A stretch of DNA of 64,000 nucleotides from Neisseria sp. KEM232 (GCF_002237445.1 NZ_CP022527.1:1798001-1862000); one strand, 5' to 3'. Shown: positions 1 to 8,627, counted from the first letter of the stretch. The notes: generated from the sequence alone by a model not told the origin. Made by a program: numbers and translations.

Positions 1-426
1 CGCGCTGATGCTGCGGATTAAAACCAAATCGCGGTTGCGCACCAATACGGTGGGATCGATAACGACATCATATTGCCCTGCAATCGAGCGGCCGGTTTCC
101 CGATACGAGCGGCTGCTTTTGGCTTGGACAATATGCACCGCGTCGATATGCGGATTGGCGTCAAACAGGCTGCGGTTGGCCTCGGTGCAGACCACGCCGA
201 TGCGGATGTGCGGCGCGGCTTTTTTGATTTCGCGAAAGGTAAACGAGCTGACGATGTAGTCGCCGATTTTGCCGTCTTGGCGCAAAAACAGAATGCCGCC
301 GACAGATTCGGGCGCAAGCGGCTTTTCAGACGGCCCCGGCGCACGGTCGAGCAGCGCCTTGCCCGCACGGATGCGCAAGGTTTGCAGGCGTTTTTTGATG
401 GCTTTGAACAGGGTTTTTGCGCTCAT
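1..426 (-). CDS. Glycosyltransferase family 9 (heptosyltransferase-like), N-terminal part
   Basis: The frame is open from an ATG at 426-424 to the window edge and gives 142 codons of an incomplete protein. After a basic N-terminus it reads ILFLRQDGKIGDYIVSS and later IGVVCTEANRSLF and NPHID. This is the pattern of the first Rossmann half of GT-B family 9 enzymes such as LPS heptosyltransferases, whose usual signature is R-G-D-x-x. Members transfer heptose or related sugars onto lipooligosaccharide at the inner membrane. The acceptor and sugar cannot be deduced from this fragment. An uptake sequence inside the gene encodes the residues GPSEK near position 31. Confidence 0.7.
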   Translation of the reverse strand, partial: MSAKTLFKAIKKRLQTLRIRAGKALLDRAPGPSEKPLAPESVGGILFLRQDGKIGDYIVSSFTFREIKKAAPHIRIGVVCTEANRSLFDANPHIDAVHIVQAKSSRSYRETGRSIAGQYDVVIDPTVLVRNRDLVLIRSISA

Positions 427-469
427 TGTTTGGGGGTCTTTTTCGGGTGGACGGCCTAGCCGTTCCGTC

Positions 470-563
470 ATTCCCGCGCAGGCGGGAATCTTTTTCGGCT
501 GCTGCGAGTGGTTTTATCCGCCGTTGCCCGTGGTTCGGAGCAGATTTCCGCCTGCGCGGGAAT
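470..563. repeat. Pair of inverted dRS3-type repeats
   Basis: A perfect neisserial dRS3 sequence (ATTCCC, 8 bases, GGGAAT) lies at 470-489. A near-perfect copy in the opposite orientation lies at 544-563 (first half ATTTCC). The flanking GTC/GAC bases extend the inverted repeat to about 23 bp. In Neisseria such units are recombination targets, and some filamentous prophages insert into them. The 54 bp between them contain no gene. Confidence 0.75.
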
Positions 564-603
564 GACGGCGGTTGGGGTTTCAGACTGCTTTTCAGACGGC
601 CTT

Positions 604-1092
604 TTACCGAATCGTTTTGCTGTAAATATATTGCAGCCCCTTTGTGCCCATAAAGGTTCGCCCCGTATCGGCAAATCCGCAGCTTTGGTACAGGTCGATG
701 GCGGCGCGGTTGGCGTGGTGTACGCCGAACACGATTTCGTCGCAGTCGGGCAATATGCTGCGGATGAGCGGCGCCAATTTATCGTCAGCCAGCGCCGCGC
801 GGGCGCAGCCTTGGCCCTGATATGCGGGGTTGACCGACATCGAGCGCAGCAATACGGCGCGGGGGTTGGCGCTGTAAGTAAGGCGGTCGCTGCCTTTATC
901 AAGGATGAAAAATCCGATGGGGCGGTTTTGGCACAAAATGGTTACGGCCAAACAGTCGGGCGCGGCGAACCGGCCGTTTTGCAGCCGCTCTTGGGGCGAA
1001 ACCGAGTATTGTGCTTGCTCTCCGTGCAGACGGTAGTCCAAATCGGCGGCGTGTGCGGGGTCGTACGGCACAAGGGTAACGGTTTGGGGCAT
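604..1092 (-). CDS. GNAT family N-acetyltransferase
   Basis: 162 residues starting MPQTVTLVPYD. The core SVNPAYQGQGCARAAL (about residues 82-97) is the acetyl-CoA pyrophosphate-binding motif A (Q/R-x-x-G-x-G/A) of GNAT enzymes. NRAAIDLYQSCGF near residue 130 is the usual motif B region. The start at 1092 is chosen because AGGAAAA lies about 7 bases upstream; a longer frame to 1197 would be translated mostly from repeat DNA. The substrate is unknown. The gene stands alone between two repeat-rich gaps. Confidence 0.8.
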   Translation of the reverse strand: MPQTVTLVPYDPAHAADLDYRLHGEQAQYSVSPQERLQNGRFAAPDCLAVTILCQNRPIGFFILDKGSDRLTYSANPRAVLLRSMSVNPAYQGQGCARAALADDKLAPLIRSILPDCDEIVFGVHHANRAAIDLYQSCGFADTGRTFMGTKGLQYIYSKTIR

Positions 1093-1200
1093 GGCGTGTT
1101 TTCCTGTTTGGCGGGCACTTGGCTTGTTTTCAGGCTGCTTTGAGGCCGTCTGAAAGCAAGGTGTCGGATACAAATATCCGACTTGCGGCTGTTGCAATAA

Positions 1201-1241
1201 AGGCAGCCTGAAAACCGCAAAAGCCGTTTTCAGGCTGCTTT
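1201..1241 (-). terminator. Terminator after glyS made of Kingella-type uptake sequences
   Basis: AGGCAGCCTGAAAA (1201-1214) pairs with TTTTCAGGCTGCTT (1227-1240). On the minus strand the stem is followed by a T-rich stretch just downstream of the glyS stop. The arms match the AGGCAGCCTGAA dialect, not the AGGCCGTCTGAA type that dominates the window. Confidence 0.65.
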
Positions 1242-1244
1242 TGT

Positions 1245-3305
1245 TTACTCGCCCAGCAGCGCGATATCCGCCACGGCGTTCATCTGTTGCGACAACTGGT
1301 TGAGCAGGTTCAGGCGGTTTTGTTTTACGGCGGCATCGTCGGCCATCACCATTACGCCGTCGAAGAAGGCATCGACCTGCGGTTTGACGGCGGCCAGCTC
1401 GGACAAGGCCGTCTGAAAGTCCTGACGCGCCAGCGCGGCTTCGATTTTGGGCTGCATGGCCTGTGCGGCGGCGTGGAGGGCGCGCTCTTCGTCTTGCTGC
1501 AACAGGGCTTCGTTTACCGCGCCCAATTCTGCATCGGCTTTTTTCAGCAGGTTTTGCACGCGCTTGTTGGCGGCGGCGAGCGCGGCGGCTTCGGGCAGGG
1601 CTTTGAAGGCGGCGACGGCGTCAAGCTTGGCGGCCAAATCGTTCAGACGGCCGGGGCGCTTGGCCAGCATGGCGGCGACGATGTCTTGCGGATAATCGTT
1701 TTGCAGCAACACGGCCAGCCGCGCCTGCATGAAGTCGGCCACTTCGGCGGGGGTTTTGTCGTTTAACAGGCCTTGCGGGAAGCTGGCAAAGGCCGTCTGA
1801 ATCAAATCGTTTACGTCCAAGCCGTACTGCATCAGCATACGCAAGATACCCAGCGCAGCGCGGCGCAGGGCGTAGGGGTCTTTGTCGCCGGTGGGAATCA
1901 GGCCGATGCCCCAGATGCCGACCAGGGTTTCGAGTTTGTCGGCCAGCGCAACGGCGGTGGCGACGGGGCTTTCGGGCAGCGCGTCGCCGGCAAAACGCGG
2001 GCGATAGTGCTGCTCGATGGCATCGGCGATGGCGGCGTTTTCGCCATCGAGGCGGGCGTAGTATTTGCCCATTGTGCCTTGCAGCTCGGGGAACTCGCCC
2101 ACCATTTCGGTAACGAGGTCGGCTTTGGCGAGGCGGGCGGCGCGTTCGGCTTCGGCGCGGTTGGCGCCCAATTGGTCGGCGGTGTGGGCGGCGATGCTTT
2201 GCAGCCGCTCGATGCGCTCGGCCTGCGAGCCGATTTTGTTGTGGTACACCACGTTTGAGAGCTTGGGCAAACGGCTTTCGAGCGTGTTTTTCTGGTCTTG
2301 TTTGTAGAAAAATTCGGCGTCAGACAGGCGCGCGCGCAAAACGCGTTCGTTGCCGTGGATGATGTGCGAGGGGTCGGCAGCTTCGAGATTGGACACCAGC
2401 AAAAAGCGGTTCATCAATTTGCCGTTTGCGTCCAAAAGCGGGAAATATTTTTGGTTTTGCTGCATGGTGAGAATCAGGCATTCCTGCGGCACTTCGAGAA
2501 AATGCGCTTCAAAACCGGCTTCCAGCACCACCGGCCATTCCACCAGCGCGGTAACTTCGTCGAGCAGGGCTTCGTCGGCGGCTGCCGTGGCATTCAGACG
2601 GCCTGCGTGTTGGTTTAAGGCCGTCTGGATCGCGGCTTTTCGGGTAGCGAATGAGGCGATGACTTTGCCCTGCTCGCGCATTTGCTCGGCGTATGAGTCG
2701 GCGTTTTGAATCGTAATCAGGCCGTCTGAAAGGAAGCGGTGTCCCACAGTGGTATTGCCGCTTTGCAAACCCAATACATTGGCGGGCACGACGTTTGCGC
2801 CGTGCAGAATCACCAGGCCGTGCACGGGGCGCACGAAGGTGTGCGTGCTGCTGCCCCAGCGCATCACTTTGGGAATCGGCAGCTTTTTCACCGCCTGATT
2901 GATGATGTCTTCCAAAAGCTCAGAGAGCGGCTTGCCCGCTTGGGTGAACTCGTGGGCGTACACGTCCTGCTTGCCGTCGTGGATGATTTTCAGGCTGCCG
3001 ATGTCGGCGCCGCAGGAGCGGGCGAAGCCTTCAAGCGCTTTGGTCGGTGCGCCGTCTTTCATCGCGTTGGCGACGGCGGGGCCTTTTTTCACAACGTGTT
3101 GGTCGTCCTGCACGGCTTTGACGTTTGACACCTGCACGGCCAAACGGCGCGGCGAGGCGTAGGCGGTATATTGCACATTACCTTGAATCAGTTGCGCTTT
3201 TTCCAAGCCTTCGGCCACAGCGGCGGCGAAATGGTTGCCCAGATTGTTGAGGGCTTTGGGCGGGAGTTCTTCGGTAAGGAGTTCGATTAAGAGGGTTTGG
3301 GTCAT
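1245..3305 (-). CDS. glyS: Glycine--tRNA ligase beta subunit
   Basis: 686 residues beginning MTQTLLIELLTEELPPKAL, the conserved N-terminus of GlyS. It contains VRPVHGLVILHG and KYFPLLDANGKL as in the family, and the length matches the E. coli protein (689). With GlyQ it forms the alpha2beta2 glycyl-tRNA synthetase; the beta subunit carries tRNA-binding and HD-like domains. The start at 3305 excludes an upstream extension that runs through uptake sequences. It is the last gene of a minus-strand run glyQ, fic, msbA, glyS, so the two synthetase subunits are separated by two genes. Confidence 0.96.
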   Translation of the reverse strand: MTQTLLIELLTEELPPKALNNLGNHFAAAVAEGLEKAQLIQGNVQYTAYASPRRLAVQVSNVKAVQDDQHVVKKGPAVANAMKDGAPTKALEGFARSCGADIGSLKIIHDGKQDVYAHEFTQAGKPLSELLEDIINQAVKKLPIPKVMRWGSSTHTFVRPVHGLVILHGANVVPANVLGLQSGNTTVGHRFLSDGLITIQNADSYAEQMREQGKVIASFATRKAAIQTALNQHAGRLNATAAADEALLDEVTALVEWPVVLEAGFEAHFLEVPQECLILTMQQNQKYFPLLDANGKLMNRFLLVSNLEAADPSHIIHGNERVLRARLSDAEFFYKQDQKNTLESRLPKLSNVVYHNKIGSQAERIERLQSIAAHTADQLGANRAEAERAARLAKADLVTEMVGEFPELQGTMGKYYARLDGENAAIADAIEQHYRPRFAGDALPESPVATAVALADKLETLVGIWGIGLIPTGDKDPYALRRAALGILRMLMQYGLDVNDLIQTAFASFPQGLLNDKTPAEVADFMQARLAVLLQNDYPQDIVAAMLAKRPGRLNDLAAKLDAVAAFKALPEAAALAAANKRVQNLLKKADAELGAVNEALLQQDEERALHAAAQAMQPKIEAALARQDFQTALSELAAVKPQVDAFFDGVMVMADDAAVKQNRLNLLNQLSQQMNAVADIALLGE

Positions 3306-3436
3306 TTTTTGCTTTCTGTTTTCCGGCCGTGCGGGCGGCGGGGTTTTGCTGTTTTGACGGGTTCGGATGATGCGTTCAGACGGCCTTTGCGGTGCGAAGG
3401 CCGTCTGAAAAGACGGTTTGCCCTTGCGTTTTGAGC

Positions 3437-3467
3437 CGCGTGCGTGGCAGAGCCACACACCCTACGC
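3437..3467. repeat. Short palindromic intergenic repeat (GTGCGTGGC type), copy 1
   Basis: The sequence GCGTGCGTGGC, a short loop, then GCCACACACCCTACGC forms a short hairpin between glyS and msbA. Degenerate copies lie at 13132-13162 and 16374-16401. The three copies share GCGTGCGT and CACACCCT and each lies within about 40 bp of uptake sequences. Confidence 0.55.
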
Positions 3468-3548
3468 AGGCCGTCTGAAAAGGGTTTTGCGTGCTGCGTT
3501 TGTTTTTCAGACGGCCTTTGAAGGGCAGGTTATGAGACCGTCTGAAAG

Positions 3549-5396
3549 TCATTCCGGCGCGGGCATTTTGCGGCTGAGGGCAGCGTAGTAGCCTTGTTTT
3601 TCCAGCAGTTCGGCATGGCTGCCCTGTTCGATGATGCGGCCGCCGTCCATGACGATGATGCGGTCGGCCTGTTCGACGGTGGACAGGCGGTGGGCGACGA
3701 TGATGCTGGTGCGGTTGCTCATCAGGCGTTCGAGTGCCTGTTGCACGAGGCGTTCGGATTCGTTGTCGAGTGCGCTGGTGGCTTCGTCAAGCAGCAGTAT
3801 GGGGGCGTCTTTCAGGATGGCGCGGGCGATGGAGACGCGCTGGCGCTGGCCGCCGGAGAGCTGGTTGCCGTTGGCGCCGACGGGGGTGTGCCAGCCCTGC
3901 GGCTGCCGTTGCGCGAAGTCCCACAGGTTGGCGGCTTTGAGGGCGGTTTCCACTTCGGCTTCCGTGGCGTCGGGGCGGCCGTAAAGCACGTTATTATACA
4001 AGGTATCGTCAAACAGAAATACGTCTTGGGAGACGAGGGCGAACTGGCGGCGCAGGCTCTCGAGGGTGAGTTCTTCTATGTCGGTGCCGTCGAGGAGGAT
4101 GCGGCCGGATTCGGCTTCGACAAAGCGGGGCAGGAGGTTGACGGCGGTGGTTTTGCCGCTGCCGGAGCTGCCGACGAGGGCGGTTTTTTCGCCGGGTGCG
4201 ATGTCGAGGCAGAAGTCGTCGAGGGCTTTTTTGTCCTGTCCGGCGTAGCGCACGTTGATGTGGTCGAATTTCAGACGGCCTTGGGCGCGGTCTATGGTTT
4301 TGCTGCCGCCGTCGGCTTCGTCGGGGATGTCGAGAAATTCGCAGACGTTGTCGGCGGCGATAAACATGGCCTGCATGGGGATGCCGACATTGGCGAGGTT
4401 TTTGATCGGGGCGACCATTTGCAGCATGGCGATGATGAAGGCCATGAATTCGCCGATGGTGGTGGTGCCGCTGCGGCTCTGCCACAGGGCGATGAAGATG
4501 ACGACGGCCAGCGCGACGGAGGCGATGAATTCGCTGACGGGCGAGCGGGCGGAGGAGGCTTGGGCGATTTTTTTGTTGATGCGTACGATGTTGTCGTTTA
4601 CGGCGGCGAAGCGGTCAAGCGCGTTTTGGTAGCCGCCGAACATTTTGACGATGCGGTGTCCCTGATGCAGCTCGTTGATGACGGAGGTCAGCTCGGAGAG
4701 GGTGAGCTGGGCACCGATTTGCGGGGCTTTCAGGCGTTTACGGTAATAGGAAGAGAGCCAAAGCAGCAGGGGAAACATCAACACCACCACCAGGCTGAGC
4801 TGCCAGTTGAGATAGAGCAGCACGAACACCAGGCCGGCGACAATCAGGCTGTCGCGGCAGACGGTAACGAACACGCCCGATGCGTTGGAAACGGCGATGC
4901 CCGCCTGCACGAGAAAACGGCCGGACAGGTTGCCCGAAGGTTCTTCCTGCTGCACTTTCGACGACAGTTTCAGCATTTTGGCGAACATATCGCGGCGCAG
5001 GTGCGCTATTGCTTCCACGCCCACCCACGAGAGCAGGTAGTCGCTGACAAAGCGCCCCAGCCCGCGCAGGGTAACAAGAAAAATCAGAAACGCAGGCACC
5101 GCCCAAACTTTGTATTCCGAGCCCCAGATAAAATGGTTCATCCGGTTTTTCAAATCCGCAAGCGCCGCATACCAGTGACCGGCTTCGCCTGCTGCGGGCG
5201 CGGCTTCGGGCGCGACAAAACCTTGGTTGACAAGGGGCGCGATAAAGGCGGCCAGATAGCTTTCCGTGCCAGCAACGACGACGATGGCGAGAAATGCCCA
5301 GAAAATACGCATTTTGTAGGGCAGCATATAGCCGAGCAGCCGTCTGAGATTCTGTGTGTCTTGCTTGTTGAACAGGCTGAAAGATTTTTCGGTCAT
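3549..5396 (-). CDS. msbA: Lipid A export ABC transporter MsbA
   Basis: 615 residues; a half-size exporter that flips lipid A-core across the inner membrane. The N-terminal half has about six membrane segments (first near residues 30-50, AFLAIVVVAGTESYLAAFIAP). The C-terminal nucleotide-binding domain has Walker A GSSGSGKTT (about 407-415), Q-loop SQDVFLFDD, signature LSGGQRQRVSIARA and Walker B ILLLDEATSALD followed by the H-loop AHRLST. Length and N-terminus (FNKQDTQNLRRLLGYMLPYK) fit neisserial MsbA. It sits between the fic gene and glyS on the same strand. Confidence 0.93.
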   Translation of the reverse strand: MTEKSFSLFNKQDTQNLRRLLGYMLPYKMRIFWAFLAIVVVAGTESYLAAFIAPLVNQGFVAPEAAPAAGEAGHWYAALADLKNRMNHFIWGSEYKVWAVPAFLIFLVTLRGLGRFVSDYLLSWVGVEAIAHLRRDMFAKMLKLSSKVQQEEPSGNLSGRFLVQAGIAVSNASGVFVTVCRDSLIVAGLVFVLLYLNWQLSLVVVLMFPLLLWLSSYYRKRLKAPQIGAQLTLSELTSVINELHQGHRIVKMFGGYQNALDRFAAVNDNIVRINKKIAQASSARSPVSEFIASVALAVVIFIALWQSRSGTTTIGEFMAFIIAMLQMVAPIKNLANVGIPMQAMFIAADNVCEFLDIPDEADGGSKTIDRAQGRLKFDHINVRYAGQDKKALDDFCLDIAPGEKTALVGSSGSGKTTAVNLLPRFVEAESGRILLDGTDIEELTLESLRRQFALVSQDVFLFDDTLYNNVLYGRPDATEAEVETALKAANLWDFAQRQPQGWHTPVGANGNQLSGGQRQRVSIARAILKDAPILLLDEATSALDNESERLVQQALERLMSNRTSIIVAHRLSTVEQADRIIVMDGGRIIEQGSHAELLEKQGYYAALSRKMPAPE

Positions 5397-5499
5397 GGGG
5401 CGGAATGCTCTGTTTGGATTGGCAGGCAGCGGCTGCGGTTTTACGGTAACGGCGTTTTCAGACGGCCTTTGGCGGCAGGCTGAGGCCGTCTGAAAAGCG

Positions 5500-6486
5500 T
5501 CAGGCTGCCTGAAGCATGTGCATGATCAGGCGGATAAGCGTGTCTTTTTGTTTGGGGTCGGACTCGGCCACCAGCAGCGTGAGTGCAGCCAGGCCGGTGT
5601 CGTTGATGACGGTTTCGCCGCGCGTGTTAAACAAACGCCCGTTGCGGTGCAGGAAATCGGCAAACAAAAATGCGCCGCTGCGTTTGTTGCCGTCTGAAAA
5701 CGGATGGTTTTTGACGACGAAATACAGAAGGTGCGCGGCTTTGCTTTCGATGCTGGGATACGCGGGTTCGCCAAATACCGTTTGCTCGAGATTACCGAGT
5801 AGGGCTTCAAGGCCGCCGTCGCGCTCGCGGGCGAACAGTTCGGTGGCTTCACCGCGCGTGATTAACTGCTGCTTGAACTGTGCCAGCGCGGCGCGGGCTT
5901 CGCCGACAGTGGGCAGCGTGCCGCCCGCCTGGGCTTTGGGTTCGCTCAACAAGCCTTCGTCGTATTGCTGCAGCCAGAGAAAGGTTTGTGCATAGCGGCC
6001 GATAATATCAACCAGCCCGCGCCCGCTTTCGACGGTCAGCTCGGGCGAAGCGGCGGTTTTGCGGATAAGGGCGACGGCCTGCTCCAGCTCGGCGGCGTTT
6101 TGCTGCAAACGGCTTTGGTTGAGCGCGTAGCCTTTGAGCAGGTAGTCTTTCAGGCGGGCGGTTGCCCAGCGGCGGAAGGCCACGCCCTGCGGGGATTTCA
6201 CCCGATAGCCGACAGAGATGATCATATCCAAGTTGTAATGATCAATCTCGCGTTTCACCGAGCGCGAGCCTTCTTGGCGAACTATCCGGAATTTCCGGAT
6301 AGTTGGTTCTTTCTCCAATTCGCCTTCGGCAAAAGTATTGCCGATATGCTCGTTTATGGTGCGGACGTCTTTACCAAAAAGCTGCGCCATCTGCGCCTGC
6401 GACAGCCACACGGTTTCTTGGCCGAAACGCACTTCCACCTGCGTTTGGCCGTCTGAAGTCTGATAGATTTCGATGGGATTGTTCAT
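5500..6486 (-). CDS. RhuM-like protein with C-terminal Fic domain
   Basis: 328 residues. The N-terminal 150 residues (QETVWLSQAQMAQLFGKD, IDHYNLDMIISVGYRVKS, FRRWATARLKDYLLKGYA) are typical of the RhuM virulence/phage-antirepressor-like family. The C-terminal part carries the Fic core HPFSDGNKRSG at 261-271, with catalytic His261 and the nucleotide-binding GNKR. Fic enzymes transfer AMP or other nucleotide moieties to protein side chains. I found no clear inhibitory helix motif and no adjacent antitoxin gene. An uptake sequence encodes F263-S-D-G266 of the active-site loop, and a Simonsiella-type AGGCTGCCTGAA overlaps the stop region. It appears inserted between glyQ and msbA. Confidence 0.85.
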   Translation of the reverse strand: MNNPIEIYQTSDGQTQVEVRFGQETVWLSQAQMAQLFGKDVRTINEHIGNTFAEGELEKEPTIRKFRIVRQEGSRSVKREIDHYNLDMIISVGYRVKSPQGVAFRRWATARLKDYLLKGYALNQSRLQQNAAELEQAVALIRKTAASPELTVESGRGLVDIIGRYAQTFLWLQQYDEGLLSEPKAQAGGTLPTVGEARAALAQFKQQLITRGEATELFARERDGGLEALLGNLEQTVFGEPAYPSIESKAAHLLYFVVKNHPFSDGNKRSGAFLFADFLHRNGRLFNTRGETVINDTGLAALTLLVAESDPKQKDTLIRLIMHMLQAA

Positions 6487-6603
6487 GGTTCCAGCTTTTT
6501 TCAGGCAGCCTGAAAGCCGTTCGGGAAAATCCGCCGTTTAGAAACACCGGCAGCCAAAACAGCCGCGCCGTTTTATGCTTTCAGACGGCCTTGCTGCACA
6601 TCA

Positions 6604-6640
6604 AAGGCCGTCTGAAAGCGCAGCTTCAACGAAGTTAAAA
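6604..6640. repeat. Modular intergenic repeat, AACTTCGTTGAA module (reverse orientation)
   Basis: AGGCCGTCTGAAAGCGCAG followed by CTTCAACGAAGTTAAAA, directly downstream of glyQ. The same pairing of an uptake sequence with AACTTCGTTGAA recurs at 8442, 18381, 43631 and 60980. Confidence 0.6.
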
Positions 6641-6645
6641 CCCTT

Positions 6646-7557
6646 TCAGGCTGCTTTTTCCTGCGTTTTCAACAACGGGAAACCGAGCTTCTCGCGCCCT
6701 TCCACATATTTTTGCGCCACGCTGCGGCTTAGGGCACGGATGCGGCCGATGTAGGTGGCGCGTTCGGTTACGGAAATCGCGCCGCGCGCGTCCAGCAGGT
6801 TAAAGGTATGGCCGGCTTTGAGCACCAGCTCGTAAGCAGGCAGGGCAAGCGATGCGTCTTCCAGCGCAAGCAGGCGTTTGGCTTGAGCTTCGTAGCCGTT
6901 GAATTGGTCAAGCAGCCAGGCGGCGTCGCTGTATTCGAAGTTGTAGGTGGATTGTTCGACTTCGTTTTGGTGGTACACGTCGCCGTAGGTAAGTTTGTCG
7001 CCTGTGGGCGTAATCGTCCAAACCAAGTCGTACACGTTTTCCACGCCTTGCAGATACATGGCCAGGCGTTCGATGCCGTAGGTGATTTCGCCGAGCACGG
7101 GGGCGCAGTCGATGCCGCCTACTTGCTGGAAATAGGTGAACTGGGTTACTTCCATGCCGTTGAGCCATACTTCCCAGCCCAAGCCCCATGCGCCGAGTGT
7201 GGGGTTTTCCCAGTCGTCTTCAACGAAGCGGATGTCGTGCACGGTGGGGTCGATGCCCAGCTCTTTCAGGCTGCCCAGATACAAATCTTGGATGTCGGCG
7301 GGCGCGGGTTTGAGCGCGACTTGGAACTGGTAATAGTGTTGCAGGCGATTGGGGTTGTCGCCGTAGCGGCCGTCTTTGGGGCGGCGGCTGGGCTGCACAT
7401 AGGCAACGTTCCACGGCTCGGGGCCGAGCGCGCGCAGGCAGGTAGCAGGGTGGGATGTGCCCGCGCCCACTTCCATGTCAAAAGGCTGAATGATGGCGCA
7501 GCCTTGGGCGGCCCAATAGTTTTGTAGTTTGAAGATGATTTGTTGGAAAGTCAGCAT
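6646..7557 (-). CDS. glyQ: Glycine--tRNA ligase alpha subunit
   Basis: 303 residues beginning MLTFQQIIFKLQNYWAAQGC, with QPFDMEVGAGTSHPAT, AYVQPSRRPKDGRYG and the dimer-interface motif GWEVWLNGMEVTQFTYFQQ of the class II catalytic subunit. It makes glycyl-adenylate and charges tRNA-Gly together with GlyS. The start at 7557 matches the family N-terminus; upstream sequence in frame is not conserved coding. It is the first gene of the minus-strand run. Its last codons run into TTCAGGCTGC, a partial uptake sequence of another dialect. Confidence 0.96.
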   Translation of the reverse strand: MLTFQQIIFKLQNYWAAQGCAIIQPFDMEVGAGTSHPATCLRALGPEPWNVAYVQPSRRPKDGRYGDNPNRLQHYYQFQVALKPAPADIQDLYLGSLKELGIDPTVHDIRFVEDDWENPTLGAWGLGWEVWLNGMEVTQFTYFQQVGGIDCAPVLGEITYGIERLAMYLQGVENVYDLVWTITPTGDKLTYGDVYHQNEVEQSTYNFEYSDAAWLLDQFNGYEAQAKRLLALEDASLALPAYELVLKAGHTFNLLDARGAISVTERATYIGRIRALSRSVAQKYVEGREKLGFPLLKTQEKAA

Positions 7558-7685
7558 GGCGGAAAGTTGTGTGATTCGCAGAAAAGCGGGCATTTTACTG
7601 TTTAGGCGGGGCTTTGGATAGCTTGGTGCGGACATTGCCTTTATAATGGCGAAAATTTTTGTTTGTCTTTTGTAAAAGGAATGTG

Positions 7686-8342
7686 ATGAGCAGCAATCAG
7701 CAGAAAGAACAGAAAATCGGTTTGTGGCTGGTCGGCGGCGCGGCGGGTTTGTCGGTGCTGACCGTTTTGTTTTTGTCAGTGTGGGGTTGGGAAACCGGCC
7801 GCATAGAAGGCTCGCCCGATTACGGCCGCGCCGCGTCGGAAGCGTCCGCACCGGCACAGATGCCGCAGGAACTTGAGGGAAGCGCCCCCGTTTTGGGCAG
7901 CGGTATCCCCGATGCCGTGGCGGTTGAAGAAACCGTTATCGAAATTTCCGCACCGCAAACCGAAGCGGCCGCTTCGGCCGCACCTGCCGCCGGGGCAGCG
8001 CCGCAGGACGGGCAGGACGAAGCGAAAATCGTCACGGCCAACGGCGCGGTGAAATTCTACTTTGCCAGCGGCAAGGACGATGTCGCACCGGGCGCGCAGC
8101 AGGCGTTGAAAGACGTGCTGGTGGCCGCGCTGGCGGGTAAAAAAGTAGTGGTGTCCGGCTATCACGACAACACCGGCAACGCCGCCTTCAACGAAGAATT
8201 GTCCAAACGCCGCGCACTGGCCGTGCGCTCCGTGCTGCAAGGCTTCGGCGTACCCGAGAAACAAATCGAGCTGCGCAAACCGGCCGATGCCGACGCAGGC
8301 ATCGGAGCGGAGGCGCGCCGCGTCGAAGTGTTCGTCGAATAA
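7686..8342 (+). CDS. OmpA-domain protein with single N-terminal membrane anchor
   Basis: 218 residues. A short polar start is followed by one hydrophobic helix (about 11-33, IGLWLVGGAAGLSVLTVLFLS), an Ala/Pro/Glu-rich linker, and a C-terminal OmpA-like peptidoglycan-binding domain (about 118-218: KFYFASGKDDVAPGAQQAL, SGYHDNTGNAAFNEELSKRRA). It is probably anchored in the inner membrane and reaches the cell wall. AAAGGA lies 5 bases before the ATG; GTG at 7683 is an alternative start. A TATAAT box at 7642-7647 lacks a clear -35. It is divergent from glyQ. Confidence 0.8.
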   Translation: MSSNQQKEQKIGLWLVGGAAGLSVLTVLFLSVWGWETGRIEGSPDYGRAASEASAPAQMPQELEGSAPVLGSGIPDAVAVEETVIEISAPQTEAAASAAPAAGAAPQDGQDEAKIVTANGAVKFYFASGKDDVAPGAQQALKDVLVAALAGKKVVVSGYHDNTGNAAFNEELSKRRALAVRSVLQGFGVPEKQIELRKPADADAGIGAEARRVEVFVE

Positions 8343-8353
8343 TTCCCGCACGG

Positions 8354-8405
8354 AAAAGGCCGTCTGAAAGCGCCGCGCCGGCGAGAGGCTTTCAGACGGC
8401 CTTTC
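8354..8405 (+). terminator. Uptake-sequence hairpin terminator after the OmpA-domain gene
   Basis: AAAAGGCCGTCTGAAAGC and GCTTTCAGACGGCCTTTC form an inverted pair starting 11 bases after the stop, with T residues after the second arm. Confidence 0.75.
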
Positions 8406-8441
8406 GTTCCCCGCGCATGCGCAACGGGCGCGGCGGATGTG

Positions 8442-8476
8442 TTTTAACTTCGTTGAAACCCCGCTTTCAGACGGCC
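8442..8476. repeat. Modular intergenic repeat, AACTTCGTTGAA module
   Basis: TTTTAACTTCGTTGAAA, then CCCGCTTTCAGACGGCC. Nearly identical to 18381-18416. A further inverted uptake-sequence pair follows at about 8464-8505, so the 285-bp gap before pgl is filled with repeats. Confidence 0.65.
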
Positions 8477-8627
8477 TGCGCTTTAAACGTCGAGGCCGTC
8501 TGAAAACGGCAAAAGCGGTGTTCAGACGGCCTTTATCGTAGGAGGCGACCGCACCTTTTGCGTCATCAGCGCTGTCTGCAAGCTTTCGGACGCGATGCCC
8601 GCACCGTCCAAATAAAAGGAAAACCCG

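Noticed and set aside
3594..5483. Long plus-strand open frame opposite msbA (and similar ones opposite secA, the prolyl oligopeptidase and other genes)
   Set aside because: These mirror the codon positions of strong minus-strand genes in GC-rich DNA, have biased Gly/Val/Ala or Pro/Arg composition, and lack any family motif.
8343..8627. Possible CRISPR-like array of short repeats between genes
   Set aside because: The repeated unit is the uptake sequence in both orientations with irregular spacing; there are no uniform spacers and no cas genes.
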